From Planctomycetota bacterium (GTDB lineage: Bacteria; Planctomycetota; UBA8108; UBA1146; JAJFFE01), in contig JAJFFE010000163.1 in the NCBI GenBank assembly GCA_021776775.1, positions 1 to 63,320 of the forward strand: a stretch of 63,320 nt of DNA, in the 5' to 3' direction. Both the position numbers and the translations under genes were made by a program. Under the pieces are notes generated by a model that saw only the letters and a list, made by a program, of their open reading frames with translations, ran no database searches and was not told where the DNA came from. This document shows positions 8,181 through 16,516 of this stretch, one piece after another; the first letter of the stretch is position 1; every line of letters begins with the position of its first letter.

Positions 8181-10406
8181 CTAGCCTGCTTCGACGATGG
8201 GCGATGTATCTCCGGAGATCGACTCCGACTTCTCGAATGGCTTTTGCAACTCGTCCAGAAGACGTTCGCTCGCTTCGAGGCGGGTGGCCAAGCTGGTGAA
8301 CGCGTCGGCAATTGAAGAGAGTTGAACAAGCCGCTCTTCGTCCCGCGCCATCTGCGCCGCGTTCTCGGCCGTGCGTTCGCGGCAGTGACCTACCAACGGA
8401 TCCGTGAACGTCTGCAGGTATTGGTCGATCGTCGATCGATACATCTGCTGCAGTCGTTGCGGCAATTTGTCCTTGAGGAAGTTCTCGACACTCGACACCA
8501 GGAAGATGCGCCCTGCGCTGCTGAGGTTCTTCTTTTTTGCGGCGACGGGGATCGGTCGATTCGGGTGACCCTTGCCGCCGAACATGCGGTTGCGAAGCGA
8601 GTTCTTGCTGCGAAACAGCAACCAGTCGCCGAGCCCTTTTCTCACTGGGATGAGATCGTACGGGAACTCGTGCACCAAGGGTGAGACGTGCGTGCGCGGC
8701 TCCAGGCTGCTGGCCGCTTTGCGGATCAACGGCGCCAGTTCGACCCCTGCGCGCGACAAATCAGCGGTGGTCGTCTGGTCGAGCGCAAAGCCTCCGCGAA
8801 CCTCACTAGTTGCCGTGCCCTTGGCGTTTTCGTCGGAGTTGTGTTGCGAAACGAGTTCTGCGAACGCCTTGGTCACGGCGCCCGCCATTCGCTCCTGGGC
8901 GCGCGTCGTCATGCGGGCGAGCGTTACCTTGGTCAAGTCTTCGAGGCTGTGCTCCGAGCCGAACCACTCGTCGATCGCTTTCACGGAAGCCTGAAGCTCC
9001 GCTCGAATGATCTGCCGGCTTACCTCTTCGAAGCGGCTCCCCATCTCTTGACGAGCCGTAGCGAACGAGCCTGACCAATCGCGCGTGTTTACGCGTTGGA
9101 TCGCAGCCTCCATTCGCTTGCCTTCTTCGATGACGATTTTCAGCTGTTCGGCCTGCCGTTGAATGGCCAGAACGTCTTCGTTCTCAGAGCAGGAGCCGAG
9201 TTTCTTGAAGAGGTTGCGTGCGTAGCGAGCGCTGTCGATGCGGAACGAATCGAAGTATTCGTTGGAGTTGAGATACTCGGTCGTGTCGCGCCGAAACGCT
9301 TCGAACCCGGTGTGGACTATTTCCGACGCGCGTGCCGTGACCGACGCACTCGGGCGTTTGGTCGGCTGCGCCGAACTCAACCGTTCGCTGGCTGCTCGCA
9401 GCAGGTCGACCGGGTAGATGCGAAGCCGCCCTGAGTCCAACGCCGCTTTGAGCGGCGCACTCATAGCGAGGCTTTCGAACGCTTCGATGATGCGTTGTGG
9501 ATTTTCGCGCTCGAGGCTTGGGATCAACGAGCCGTCGGGTCCGAGATCGCACTTGGTCGAATCGAGATTCACGACGAGCGCGATGCGACCGAAGATTTCG
9601 AGCAGTTCCTGGAACTCCTCGAAGACTTGTTCCAAGAACAGATTGTCGGTTTTGACGACGAACACCGCACACGCCGCGGTGTCGCGGAAGTCGCGCGTCA
9701 TCTGGTCGTAACCGAACTTCATGCGGCAGTAGAGTCCGGGCGTGTCGACCAAGACGGCTGCGGACTGCTCGAGATCGCCGGCCGGCACCTTCACGTCAAC
9801 TTTTCGGATAGCCCGCGGGTAGTGGATCGCGGGATCGAAGTGATCGTCCGCGCCATCCGCAAACGAAGGTGGGCTGCCGGGCGCAGCCGCCGTCGCGTCT
9901 CTTCGTGACTGGGACTGCTCGAACGATCGGATTTGCTCGGCGAGTTCTTGGTGCGCATCCGAGAACTGGCGATGCAACTCGGCGCTCGTTTGCAACGACT
10001 CGCTGGTGCCGTCGTACCGAGTGATCGTGTACTGGGGTCGCTCGGAGTGCGAGACGTACACGAGGCACGGGTACGCGGGTAGCGCCGTGACTTCGCTTAC
10101 GTAAGCGGCGGTGATCGCGTTCATCAACGTTGACTTGCCGCTCTTGAGTGGACCGAAGATCAAGACGTACGCCTGCTGTTGCGCGATCTTCTCGATCAGC
10201 AGGTTGAGTCGGTGGTGACCTTCGCGAAGATCAGGCAGCCCGCCGTACACGGGTTTCGATCCCGAGCCGTCGCCGAGGTGTTGCACAACGTGCTCCACGG
10301 GGCCGAGGAGGGGGCGAATGATCTTGTCGAACTCTGAGCAGAATGTTTTTAGCCGGGTTTGCATGCGCGCAGTATCGGGCAGCGACCCAGTGACGTCAAT
10401 CGTCAC
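8181..10406 (-). CDS. Bacterial dynamin-like GTPase
   Basis: The product is 741 residues. The GTPase domain shows P-loop GPLKSGKS (85-92), G3 DTPG (221-224) and a G4-like TKCD (284-287). Long helical segments after about residue 400, which would form the stalk, resemble bacterial dynamins that bind and remodel membranes. A hydrophobic/basic stretch near 'RSKNSLRNRMFGGKGHPNRP' could act as the membrane paddle, by inference. The frame opens with GTG at 10406 with no clear Shine-Dalgarno sequence; an ATG at 10364 is an alternative. It starts 32 bases after the stop of the FecR/HEAT gene on the same strand, so it may be co-transcribed with that gene and the ECF sigma factor. Bacterial dynamins often occur as adjacent pairs; only one is present here. 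Confidence 0.88.
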   Translation of the reverse strand: MTIDVTGSLPDTARMQTRLKTFCSEFDKIIRPLLGPVEHVVQHLGDGSGSKPVYGGLPDLREGHHRLNLLIEKIAQQQAYVLIFGPLKSGKSTLMNAITAAYVSEVTALPAYPCLVYVSHSERPQYTITRYDGTSESLQTSAELHRQFSDAHQELAEQIRSFEQSQSRRDATAAAPGSPPSFADGADDHFDPAIHYPRAIRKVDVKVPAGDLEQSAAVLVDTPGLYCRMKFGYDQMTRDFRDTAACAVFVVKTDNLFLEQVFEEFQELLEIFGRIALVVNLDSTKCDLGPDGSLIPSLERENPQRIIEAFESLAMSAPLKAALDSGRLRIYPVDLLRAASERLSSAQPTKRPSASVTARASEIVHTGFEAFRRDTTEYLNSNEYFDSFRIDSARYARNLFKKLGSCSENEDVLAIQRQAEQLKIVIEEGKRMEAAIQRVNTRDWSGSFATARQEMGSRFEEVSRQIIRAELQASVKAIDEWFGSEHSLEDLTKVTLARMTTRAQERMAGAVTKAFAELVSQHNSDENAKGTATSEVRGGFALDQTTTADLSRAGVELAPLIRKAASSLEPRTHVSPLVHEFPYDLIPVRKGLGDWLLFRSKNSLRNRMFGGKGHPNRPIPVAAKKKNLSSAGRIFLVSSVENFLKDKLPQRLQQMYRSTIDQYLQTFTDPLVGHCRERTAENAAQMARDEERLVQLSSIADAFTSLATRLEASERLLDELQKPFEKSESISGDTSPIVEAG

Positions 10407-10438
10407 CCAAGGTTCTTCGCGCTAGCTTAGGCTAGCAG

Positions 10439-11812
10439 TCAGTCGCGTTCGAACCGCTGGTGGTTCTCCGACCACCACTGCCGCCACTGGTCGACATGCA
10501 GGGACCGGGTTTTCATGGCCGTCGCGGAGGAGTTCAACCAGTCGTCCGGGTCGCCACCGATGCGTTCTCCCGTCAATCGGATCAATCCGCGTTGGCCGGA
10601 CGCGCGCACCGAGCCGTTCTCATGTTCGAGGAATTCGATCAACGTCGGGATCGCACGCGCAGAAACCAGCTCCGCCGCGATCTCGGCCGTATCTCCGCGC
10701 ACGTTGTCGTCGAAACGATCGCTGGTGAGCGTCAAGCCAGCGAGAATCTCGCCGCCGAGCGGGCCGAGTTCGCGAATGAGCGTCTCCGCGGGGAGGCGTT
10801 TACCCCGGTTGGACGCGACGACCAACTGCTCGATTCTCGGTGTGAGCTCGGCGCGATCGAGCAGCCGGTGCGTCCACGAGGTCGCGACGATCGGATCCAC
10901 CGCGCGTTGCACCGAGTACAGCCCTTTGCGCTTGTCGAGCGAGATCGCTTGCCCAGGATCGAGGGTCGCTTCGCGGGACTTCGCCTTCATTGCGTTCGAC
11001 ACGACCCGTACCTGGCCGCCGAGGGCGAGGACTCGTTGTCCCCTCAGGTCGCCGCGAATCTCGATGCTCGAGTCGCCCGCGGTTCCCAAGGCGACCGATC
11101 CCCCGGCCAGTTCCAGCGCTATCGATCCGCCGCCCTTCGACCCGTGCGCGCTGACGGTGACTCGCCCACGCACATGACGCACGCCGCTGTCACTTCGCAC
11201 AATGATTTCCGACGACCGATCGAGGAGAATGCGCATGCCGTTGTTCAACTCGATTTCGCAGATGGCGTTGTCCTCGGTCGTTATTCGAGAGCTCTCGGAG
11301 AACACTTGCCCGGCCGTGAGTGGTTGCTGGCCCTTACTCTTGGTCGATCCGAGCGCAACTTTCCCTCGCAGGCGCACTGCACGTCCCGCGGCGCCTTTCA
11401 GCGAAGGGGCGTCGATCTTGGTCGGTTGGTCCGGGGCCGACGCTAGTCTCTTCTGCGCGAAGAACGAGGGACCGAACACGCACGCTGCGATCACGAACCC
11501 TGCTGCCGCGCCGAGCACGAACGGAGTCACTCGAAGGCTGGGTTCGATGCGATTCGGGGGTTGGCCAGCCGCTTCGGCGGGCAGTCTGGATATGACGGTG
11601 TCGACGAAACGCTGCGCGCGATCGCCGTCCCGAACGAGTGCGCCGCGAAGGTCGTGGTCGATGGTCCGCAGTTCGGCGCGATCATCACTAACGTCTTGGT
11701 TGGCTTGCTCGAGAGAGGTGCGTTGCGATGCCGTGAGTTCACCGTCGAGTTCGGCATTGAGCCACGCGTCGAGTTGGGACCGCGAATGCGGTCGGCTGGA
11801 ATCGCCGGTCAT
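10439..11812 (-). CDS. FecR-domain transmembrane anti-sigma candidate with C-terminal HEAT-like region
   Basis: This 457-residue protein has an N-terminal cytosolic segment (1-90), one transmembrane helix at about residues 94-116 ('VLGAAAGFVIAACVFG'), and a periplasmic FecR-like beta domain at about 140-290 ('ITTEDNAICEIELNNG', 'LDRSSEIIVRSDSG'). A HEAT-like helical tail carries 'ALxxxLExENGSVRASGQRGLIRLTG'. The N-terminus ('AWLNAELDGELTASQR') is typical of anti-sigma factors. It follows an ECF sigma gene by 4 bases and precedes a dynamin-like gene. Role as a membrane-bound regulator of that sigma factor is inferred from order and topology. Confidence 0.82.
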   Translation of the reverse strand: MTGDSSRPHSRSQLDAWLNAELDGELTASQRTSLEQANQDVSDDRAELRTIDHDLRGALVRDGDRAQRFVDTVISRLPAEAAGQPPNRIEPSLRVTPFVLGAAAGFVIAACVFGPSFFAQKRLASAPDQPTKIDAPSLKGAAGRAVRLRGKVALGSTKSKGQQPLTAGQVFSESSRITTEDNAICEIELNNGMRILLDRSSEIIVRSDSGVRHVRGRVTVSAHGSKGGGSIALELAGGSVALGTAGDSSIEIRGDLRGQRVLALGGQVRVVSNAMKAKSREATLDPGQAISLDKRKGLYSVQRAVDPIVATSWTHRLLDRAELTPRIEQLVVASNRGKRLPAETLIRELGPLGGEILAGLTLTSDRFDDNVRGDTAEIAAELVSARAIPTLIEFLEHENGSVRASGQRGLIRLTGERIGGDPDDWLNSSATAMKTRSLHVDQWRQWWSENHQRFERD

Positions 11813-11816
11813 GCGG

Positions 11817-12368
11817 TCACCCTTCGAGCTTTCTCAGCCGCTTGCGCAACATGGCGCGCGCCCTCGTTAGTCGTGCGTTCACCGTGGCGGCCGACACCCC
11901 CAGGAACGCTCCGAGTTCCTCGTACGTGAACTCTTCGGTGTAGTAGAGCACGATCGTCTCGCGAAACTCTGGCGGTAACGCGTCGACCTGCTCGATAAGC
12001 GCCCGCAGTTCATCGTCATGCTCGACTCGTTCTTCGAGAGACATTTCGCGCCGCGCGAAGTGGTCTCCCCCGCGTTCGTGAATCGAGCTCAGAGACCGCT
12101 CGCTCGCGGACCGCGAGCGTAGCCAGTCGCGGCAGGCGAGCTCGGCGATTCCGCGTACCCAAGCCCCGAACCGGGCTGCGTCTCGAAGCCGATCGAGAGA
12201 TCGGTAGCCCCGGATGAACGCCTCCTGCGAAATGTCCTCCGCGATGTCACGGCGGCGGACTCGGTGTTCACAGAACGTGAGCACACGGGGGCCCCAGCGG
12301 CGTACGAGTTCTTCGTACGACGTGCGATCTCCGCCTCGCGCTCGATCGACTAGTTGGTCGTCGTTCAC
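11817..12368 (-). CDS. ECF sigma-70 family RNA polymerase sigma factor
   Basis: The 183-residue product contains sigma-2 ('RDIAEDISQEAFIRGYRSLDRL') and sigma-4 ('FTYEELGAFLGVSAATVNARLTRAR' in two parts, about residues 140-172) separated by an acidic linker, the usual ECF plan. I chose the GTG at 12368 because a GGAGG lies 9 bases upstream; the frame stays open for another 126 bases without a better start. It runs into the FecR-domain gene with a 4-base gap, as in sigma/anti-sigma pairs. Confidence 0.88.
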   Translation of the reverse strand: MNDDQLVDRARGGDRTSYEELVRRWGPRVLTFCEHRVRRRDIAEDISQEAFIRGYRSLDRLRDAARFGAWVRGIAELACRDWLRSRSASERSLSSIHERGGDHFARREMSLEERVEHDDELRALIEQVDALPPEFRETIVLYYTEEFTYEELGAFLGVSAATVNARLTRARAMLRKRLRKLEG

Positions 12369-12556
12369 TGACACCGGCCTCCCACGAACCCCTGGTCGGA
12401 GCTCGCGAGCCCATGTAATACCGGAAAAGCGAAGTTGTCTGTAATGGATCGCGTTCCGCCGGGCTACGAGTGGGTATCGCGGCGCCTCCCACAAGGCTGA
12501 GCGGTCGGGACCTCGACTTCAGGACTAGCGCTGGGCCTGAGTCGAGGCTCCCGTGT

Positions 12557-13462
12557 TCAACAAGACTCGACGACTTCCGGTGCCTCGTCTTGGGGTGCGA
12601 AGGAGAGCGCCTCCTCGAGGGCGAGCGGCTTTCCGTCGGCAAACGGGACGTTGTCGTTGAAGTGTGCGATGCGGTCTTGGTTGACGTCGGGGCGGGCGAA
12701 GTAGTAGTTCGTCAACGCGTACCGCGTGCCGTCGGTGATCGGCATTCCTCGGTGGATTCCGCGCGTGTCGGCAAGCACCAACGATCCCGCCTTGGCCGTG
12801 ACGGTACGACGGGTTTCTGGTTTGCGCGCGATCAATCGTTCCGCCGTCGTCTCGTCGATGCGAGTCTGGCGAAAGTCGAGTCCGCGCCAAAGATAGCCGA
12901 GTACCGACTTCAATTGGGTAGTGCCGGCGACGAACTCAAACGGGCCGTGGTCGATATCGACGTCGCTCAAGTAGACGATCGCTTTGAACTGTCGCGCAAA
13001 GCTGTCGCGGTGCCAACCGCCGCCGCTGCCACGGTTCCCCTCGGTCGCCGAGATCCGGCCGGCTAACGTGAACAGGTTGACGAGGTCGCACTCGGCGTAC
13101 TGTTGGCCGACCTCGTGAATCCAGCGATGGGCAAAAAAGGCACTGGCCTCAGCGTTGACTCGGTTGAAGGCGAACAGTCGGTGATCGGCACCCTCCGGGT
13201 CGACCCACGCGCGCTCTGGGTGAGCGACCAACGCAGCGTCCATCGCCTCGCGCAAGGTGGCGCACGTATCTTCACCGAGGAAGTCGGGGATCACCGCGAT
13301 ACCGTCGCGACGGAGGTCGGATACCACCGTCGTCGTCCGCGCGTCCGGCTCGGCGCGGGACGTCTTTGACGATCCATAGCGGCGAGCGTGTACCGCAGCT
13401 TCGGCGAGGGTCAGCACGGTGGCGGCTAGCGGGTTGCCGAACACAGCGTCACGAATCGACAT
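12557..13462 (-). CDS. Phytanoyl-CoA dioxygenase (PhyH)-like 2-oxoglutarate/Fe(II) oxygenase
   Basis: The protein is 301 residues from the ATG at 13462, which follows GGAG-TGGAGA; an in-frame start 11 codons upstream has no Shine-Dalgarno sequence. The double-stranded beta-helix metal motif is visible as H-x-D in 'GGWHRDSF' and a distal His in 'TRGIHRGMP', followed by 'GTRYALTNYY', which supplies the Arg that usually binds 2-oxoglutarate. This is the PhyH layout. The substrate cannot be read from sequence. Neighbours (M14 peptidase, aminotransferase) do not give a clear pathway. Confidence 0.8.
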   Translation of the reverse strand: MSIRDAVFGNPLAATVLTLAEAAVHARRYGSSKTSRAEPDARTTTVVSDLRRDGIAVIPDFLGEDTCATLREAMDAALVAHPERAWVDPEGADHRLFAFNRVNAEASAFFAHRWIHEVGQQYAECDLVNLFTLAGRISATEGNRGSGGGWHRDSFARQFKAIVYLSDVDIDHGPFEFVAGTTQLKSVLGYLWRGLDFRQTRIDETTAERLIARKPETRRTVTAKAGSLVLADTRGIHRGMPITDGTRYALTNYYFARPDVNQDRIAHFNDNVPFADGKPLALEEALSFAPQDEAPEVVESC

Positions 13463-13543
13463 CGACGTCTCCACTCCGTGAGCCAGACAGCTCACGTTCT
13501 ATCGATGTATCCGCGATCTGACGCTGCAACTTGAGGATCAGCG

Positions 13544-15109
13544 CTACTTCACGGTAGCTCCCGTGAACCGCAGCACCGACTTGAGAATCGGGTACGTCGT
13601 TTCCAAGGTGGGCGGTGGATCGAAGAAGCCCCAAGCCGCGGCGCCGTCGGTACTTTCGGGCTCCAGTAACGAGAACGCCAGGACCCCGAGTGGCTGCGCG
13701 GTGGAGACGACGTAGTAGCCGGGCGGGACGGTCGCTTCCTCGCGCTCGAAGCTCCCGTCGAGGGTTCGAAGGCGCCGACCTTGGAAGAGCCGGGCCGAGA
13801 CCGTGACGTTCGATATCGTGAAGCGGTCGACTGGACCCGTCCACGCGGTCGTCAGTCGGCTGACTTCGACACCATGCAGTTTGAGCAACGTCGCAATCTG
13901 TGACTGCGACGGCGGGATGAAGTAAGCCCCAGGGAACGCGGCTTTCTTCGTCGCCGAGAAGCGATCGAAGATCTCGGCGGTGACCGGTTTCAAGGGGCCA
14001 GGCGGCACGGCTCCACCTCCGGGGCGTTGCGCCGGATCCTCCAGGAGCACCGTCTCCATCCCGCGGCTCACCATCTCGAAACGGACCCCGAGCGGCGGCG
14101 CTTTGGCCGGATCGAGTCCCCAGCCGATGACCAGCTCGTCAGCGTGTCTCACCAGCGGCAAGATCACGGCGGGGTCGAGCGTGTCCAGCACTTCGCTGAC
14201 GAACCGGCTGGTGGCGTCGATGCGATCTTCCAGCGACAGGTAGCTGGTCGCTTCCGACAGAATGCCGATACGTGAGCGGGTGCCGGCGTAGTTCGTCACG
14301 TAGCGCGGTTCCGCCCCGAACGTGCGCCAGCGACCGTTGCGGTAGTTGCCGTAGTCGAAGGTCTCCATGCTCTTGGCCTGGAGCGACGCTCGCACGTCGG
14401 GAAGCAGTCGGTCGCGCGTGTAGCTCAGGATCGGTGCAACAGTGTTCGGATCGAGCGGCGGTGAGTACGTCAATGGGTAGCCGTGGCGTGTTCCGTTGGT
14501 GGTGTGGAGGTCAAGCACCACGTCGGGGTCCCAGCGTCGGTAGACAGCGCTCAAGATCGCGCGCATTTCCGGCGACCTCGCCTTCATGCAATCGCGATTG
14601 AGATCGAGTCCGTCTGCGTTGGCGCGTTGCCCGACGATCGCGGGGCCGTACTGGCTCGGACGCAGCTGCGCACCGTTCCCGAAGGCGTCATTGCCGTCGA
14701 CGTTGTAGATCGGCACGATCACCAGCACAAACTTCTCGAGCCATTCGTCGTGTTGTCCCTGAGCGATCTCTCGGAGCAGGATCTGTACACTCTCTTTGCC
14801 CTCGACCTCGCCACCGTGGATGTTCGCTTGAATGTAAGCGACGATCTTTCCCGCGCGGCGCGCGAGACTCGGGGTCGTCGGCTTGTCCGATACGACGACC
14901 ATCGTGATGGCCTGGTTCTTGACCGTCTTGCCGATGACTTCGCAGGTGAACGGAGCACCTCGGGCCTGGAGTTTGGCTAAGAAGTCGGAGACGTCAGCCG
15001 CCGTCGAGGTCTCGGTGAACGCGGTGCGTTCCGGTGTGGTCAGGGGCCATGCGTCAGACGGGGTCTGCGCCAGCAGTGCGTAGCAAAGCGTGATTGCAAG
15101 GACGGACAT
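13544..15109 (-). CDS. M14-family zinc carboxypeptidase, exported
   Basis: This 521-residue protein begins with a short signal peptide and has an M14 domain with the zinc-binding pair H-G-G-E (H98, E101) and a third ligand in 'LDLHTTNG' (H201). 'YNVDGND' and 'NRD' further match the family fold, and a conserved E in the 'LSEATSYL' region is a candidate catalytic Glu. A beta-rich tail of about 150 residues follows the catalytic domain. The ATG at 15109 lies 5 bases after CGGAG; a GTG two codons earlier is less likely. It is divergent from the aminotransferase gene at 15312. The family removes C-terminal residues from peptides or cell-wall stems; substrate unassigned. Confidence 0.87.
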   Translation of the reverse strand: MSVLAITLCYALLAQTPSDAWPLTTPERTAFTETSTAADVSDFLAKLQARGAPFTCEVIGKTVKNQAITMVVVSDKPTTPSLARRAGKIVAYIQANIHGGEVEGKESVQILLREIAQGQHDEWLEKFVLVIVPIYNVDGNDAFGNGAQLRPSQYGPAIVGQRANADGLDLNRDCMKARSPEMRAILSAVYRRWDPDVVLDLHTTNGTRHGYPLTYSPPLDPNTVAPILSYTRDRLLPDVRASLQAKSMETFDYGNYRNGRWRTFGAEPRYVTNYAGTRSRIGILSEATSYLSLEDRIDATSRFVSEVLDTLDPAVILPLVRHADELVIGWGLDPAKAPPLGVRFEMVSRGMETVLLEDPAQRPGGGAVPPGPLKPVTAEIFDRFSATKKAAFPGAYFIPPSQSQIATLLKLHGVEVSRLTTAWTGPVDRFTISNVTVSARLFQGRRLRTLDGSFEREEATVPPGYYVVSTAQPLGVLAFSLLEPESTDGAAAWGFFDPPPTLETTYPILKSVLRFTGATVK

Positions 15110-15311
15110 GGTCACTCCGGGTTTCAGGGGCGAACGAACACGGCGTTAGCGGAAACCAGCGTCGGTAGAAGCACTGCGCTCCTCATCCCGCAGCTTCCCG
15201 AGCAGTGTCTCGGCACCGGCCGAGCAGCCGGGATACGGAATCCGGACTGTGCTCGACCGAGACGGTAACCGAAACAGTGGGGGCGACACACCACGGGAAG
15301 GAGAAGATCGA

Positions 15312-16466
15312 ATGGCGAAGCAGAGCGCGCTTTCTCGGAAGGTTGGCGCATCTCCGACTATGGCCGCGGCGGCGGCGGCGACTCCGCACCCCGACCCGAT
15401 CGCTCTCTCGGTCGGGGAACCGTATGAGCTTCCGCCCGACTCCGTCTTGCAGGCGGTTGCCAAGGCTGCGATCGACGGCCACACCCGGTACGGTCCAGCC
15501 GCCGGTCATCCGGCCCTGCGCGACGCGATCGCCGCCGATCAATCGAGCACAACGTGCTCGCTGGGGTCGGAGCATGTGATCGTGACCTCGGGCGGAAAGC
15601 CGGCGCTACTCGATGCGCTGCGGTGCATGGTCGACCCGGGCGATGAAGTGCTGATCTTGGCTCCCTACTGGCCGACGTTCGTGCAGCAGGTCCAGTGGTG
15701 CGGTGCCGTGCCGGTGATCGTCGACGAGGCTATCAGAGGAGTCGACCTAGACCTCGACCGCATTCGCTCGGCATGCACTGCGAAGACGCGCGCCGTCATT
15801 GTCAATAGCCCGAACAATCCGACCGCTGAGGTGCTGTCGCGGACCTCGGTGGAGACGCTCGCGGCGTTGGCGCGCGAACGTGGTTTGTGGGTGCTGTCCG
15901 ACGAAGTCTATCGCTCGCTTTCGTTCGCGCAGGACGCACCCAGCTTCCTCGACATCGACGGCGCGCTCGATCACACGGTAGCCGTCATGAGCTTCTCGAA
16001 GCGATTCTCCATGACAGGTCTACGAGTCGGCGCCGCAGTCGCTTCGCCGGAAATGGTAGACGCGATGACTCGGCTCACCACGGCGTCCCATACCCACACG
16101 TCGACAGTGGCTCAGCACGGGGCGATCGCGGCGTTGGCGCTCGATGGTTCGTGGGAACGAGAGCGACTGGCCGACTACCTCGACAAGCGCGACTTTGCGT
16201 TGAGCCGTCTCAATGCGCTGGACGGCGTGAGGTGTCCCGAACCAGGCAGCGCGATGTATGTCTTTCCCGACCTCACGCGTTGCCTGGTGGCGAAAGGGAT
16301 CGATGACGATGCCGCCGCGTGTGATCAGCTACGCGAGCAGCACGGTCTCTCTCTGGTTCCCGGATCCGTCTTCGGTCGGTCCGGGTCAATTCGACTATCG
16401 TACGGCGTTGAACACTCTCGACTGGAAGCTGCACTCGACCGGTTGGCGGAGTGGGTCGGGCGTTAG
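15312..16466 (+). CDS. PLP-dependent class I aminotransferase (aspartate/aromatic/prephenate type)
   Basis: The 384-residue product has the fold-type I signature: 'NSPNNPT' (N169 region), D197 and Y200 in 'LSDEVYRS', and the PLP lysine K230 in 'SFSKRFSMTGLR'. These match aspartate aminotransferase subfamily I-beta, many of which act on prephenate or aromatic acids. The ATG at 15312 follows GGGAAGGAGAAG; the frame extends 21 codons further up without a good start. Fifty bases downstream is the chorismate mutase/prephenate dehydratase/DAHP synthase fusion, so a role in the last transamination to phenylalanine, or in making arogenate, is a good inference. Confidence 0.88.
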   Translation: MAKQSALSRKVGASPTMAAAAAATPHPDPIALSVGEPYELPPDSVLQAVAKAAIDGHTRYGPAAGHPALRDAIAADQSSTTCSLGSEHVIVTSGGKPALLDALRCMVDPGDEVLILAPYWPTFVQQVQWCGAVPVIVDEAIRGVDLDLDRIRSACTAKTRAVIVNSPNNPTAEVLSRTSVETLAALARERGLWVLSDEVYRSLSFAQDAPSFLDIDGALDHTVAVMSFSKRFSMTGLRVGAAVASPEMVDAMTRLTTASHTHTSTVAQHGAIAALALDGSWERERLADYLDKRDFALSRLNALDGVRCPEPGSAMYVFPDLTRCLVAKGIDDDAAACDQLREQHGLSLVPGSVFGRSGSIRLSYGVEHSRLEAALDRLAEWVGR

Positions 16467-16516
16467 CTCTCGGATGTTTGTCGGGTTCGATCTGGTGATT
16501 GGAAAAGAAGCACGAC

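Noticed and set aside
8525..8545. T-rich run that looks like a terminator tail
   Set aside because: Inside the dynamin-like coding sequence, with no stable hairpin next to it.
16499..16516. Upstream TTG start for the fusion gene
   Set aside because: The ATG at 16517 follows GGAAAAGAAG and matches the usual beginning of AroQ-type mutases.
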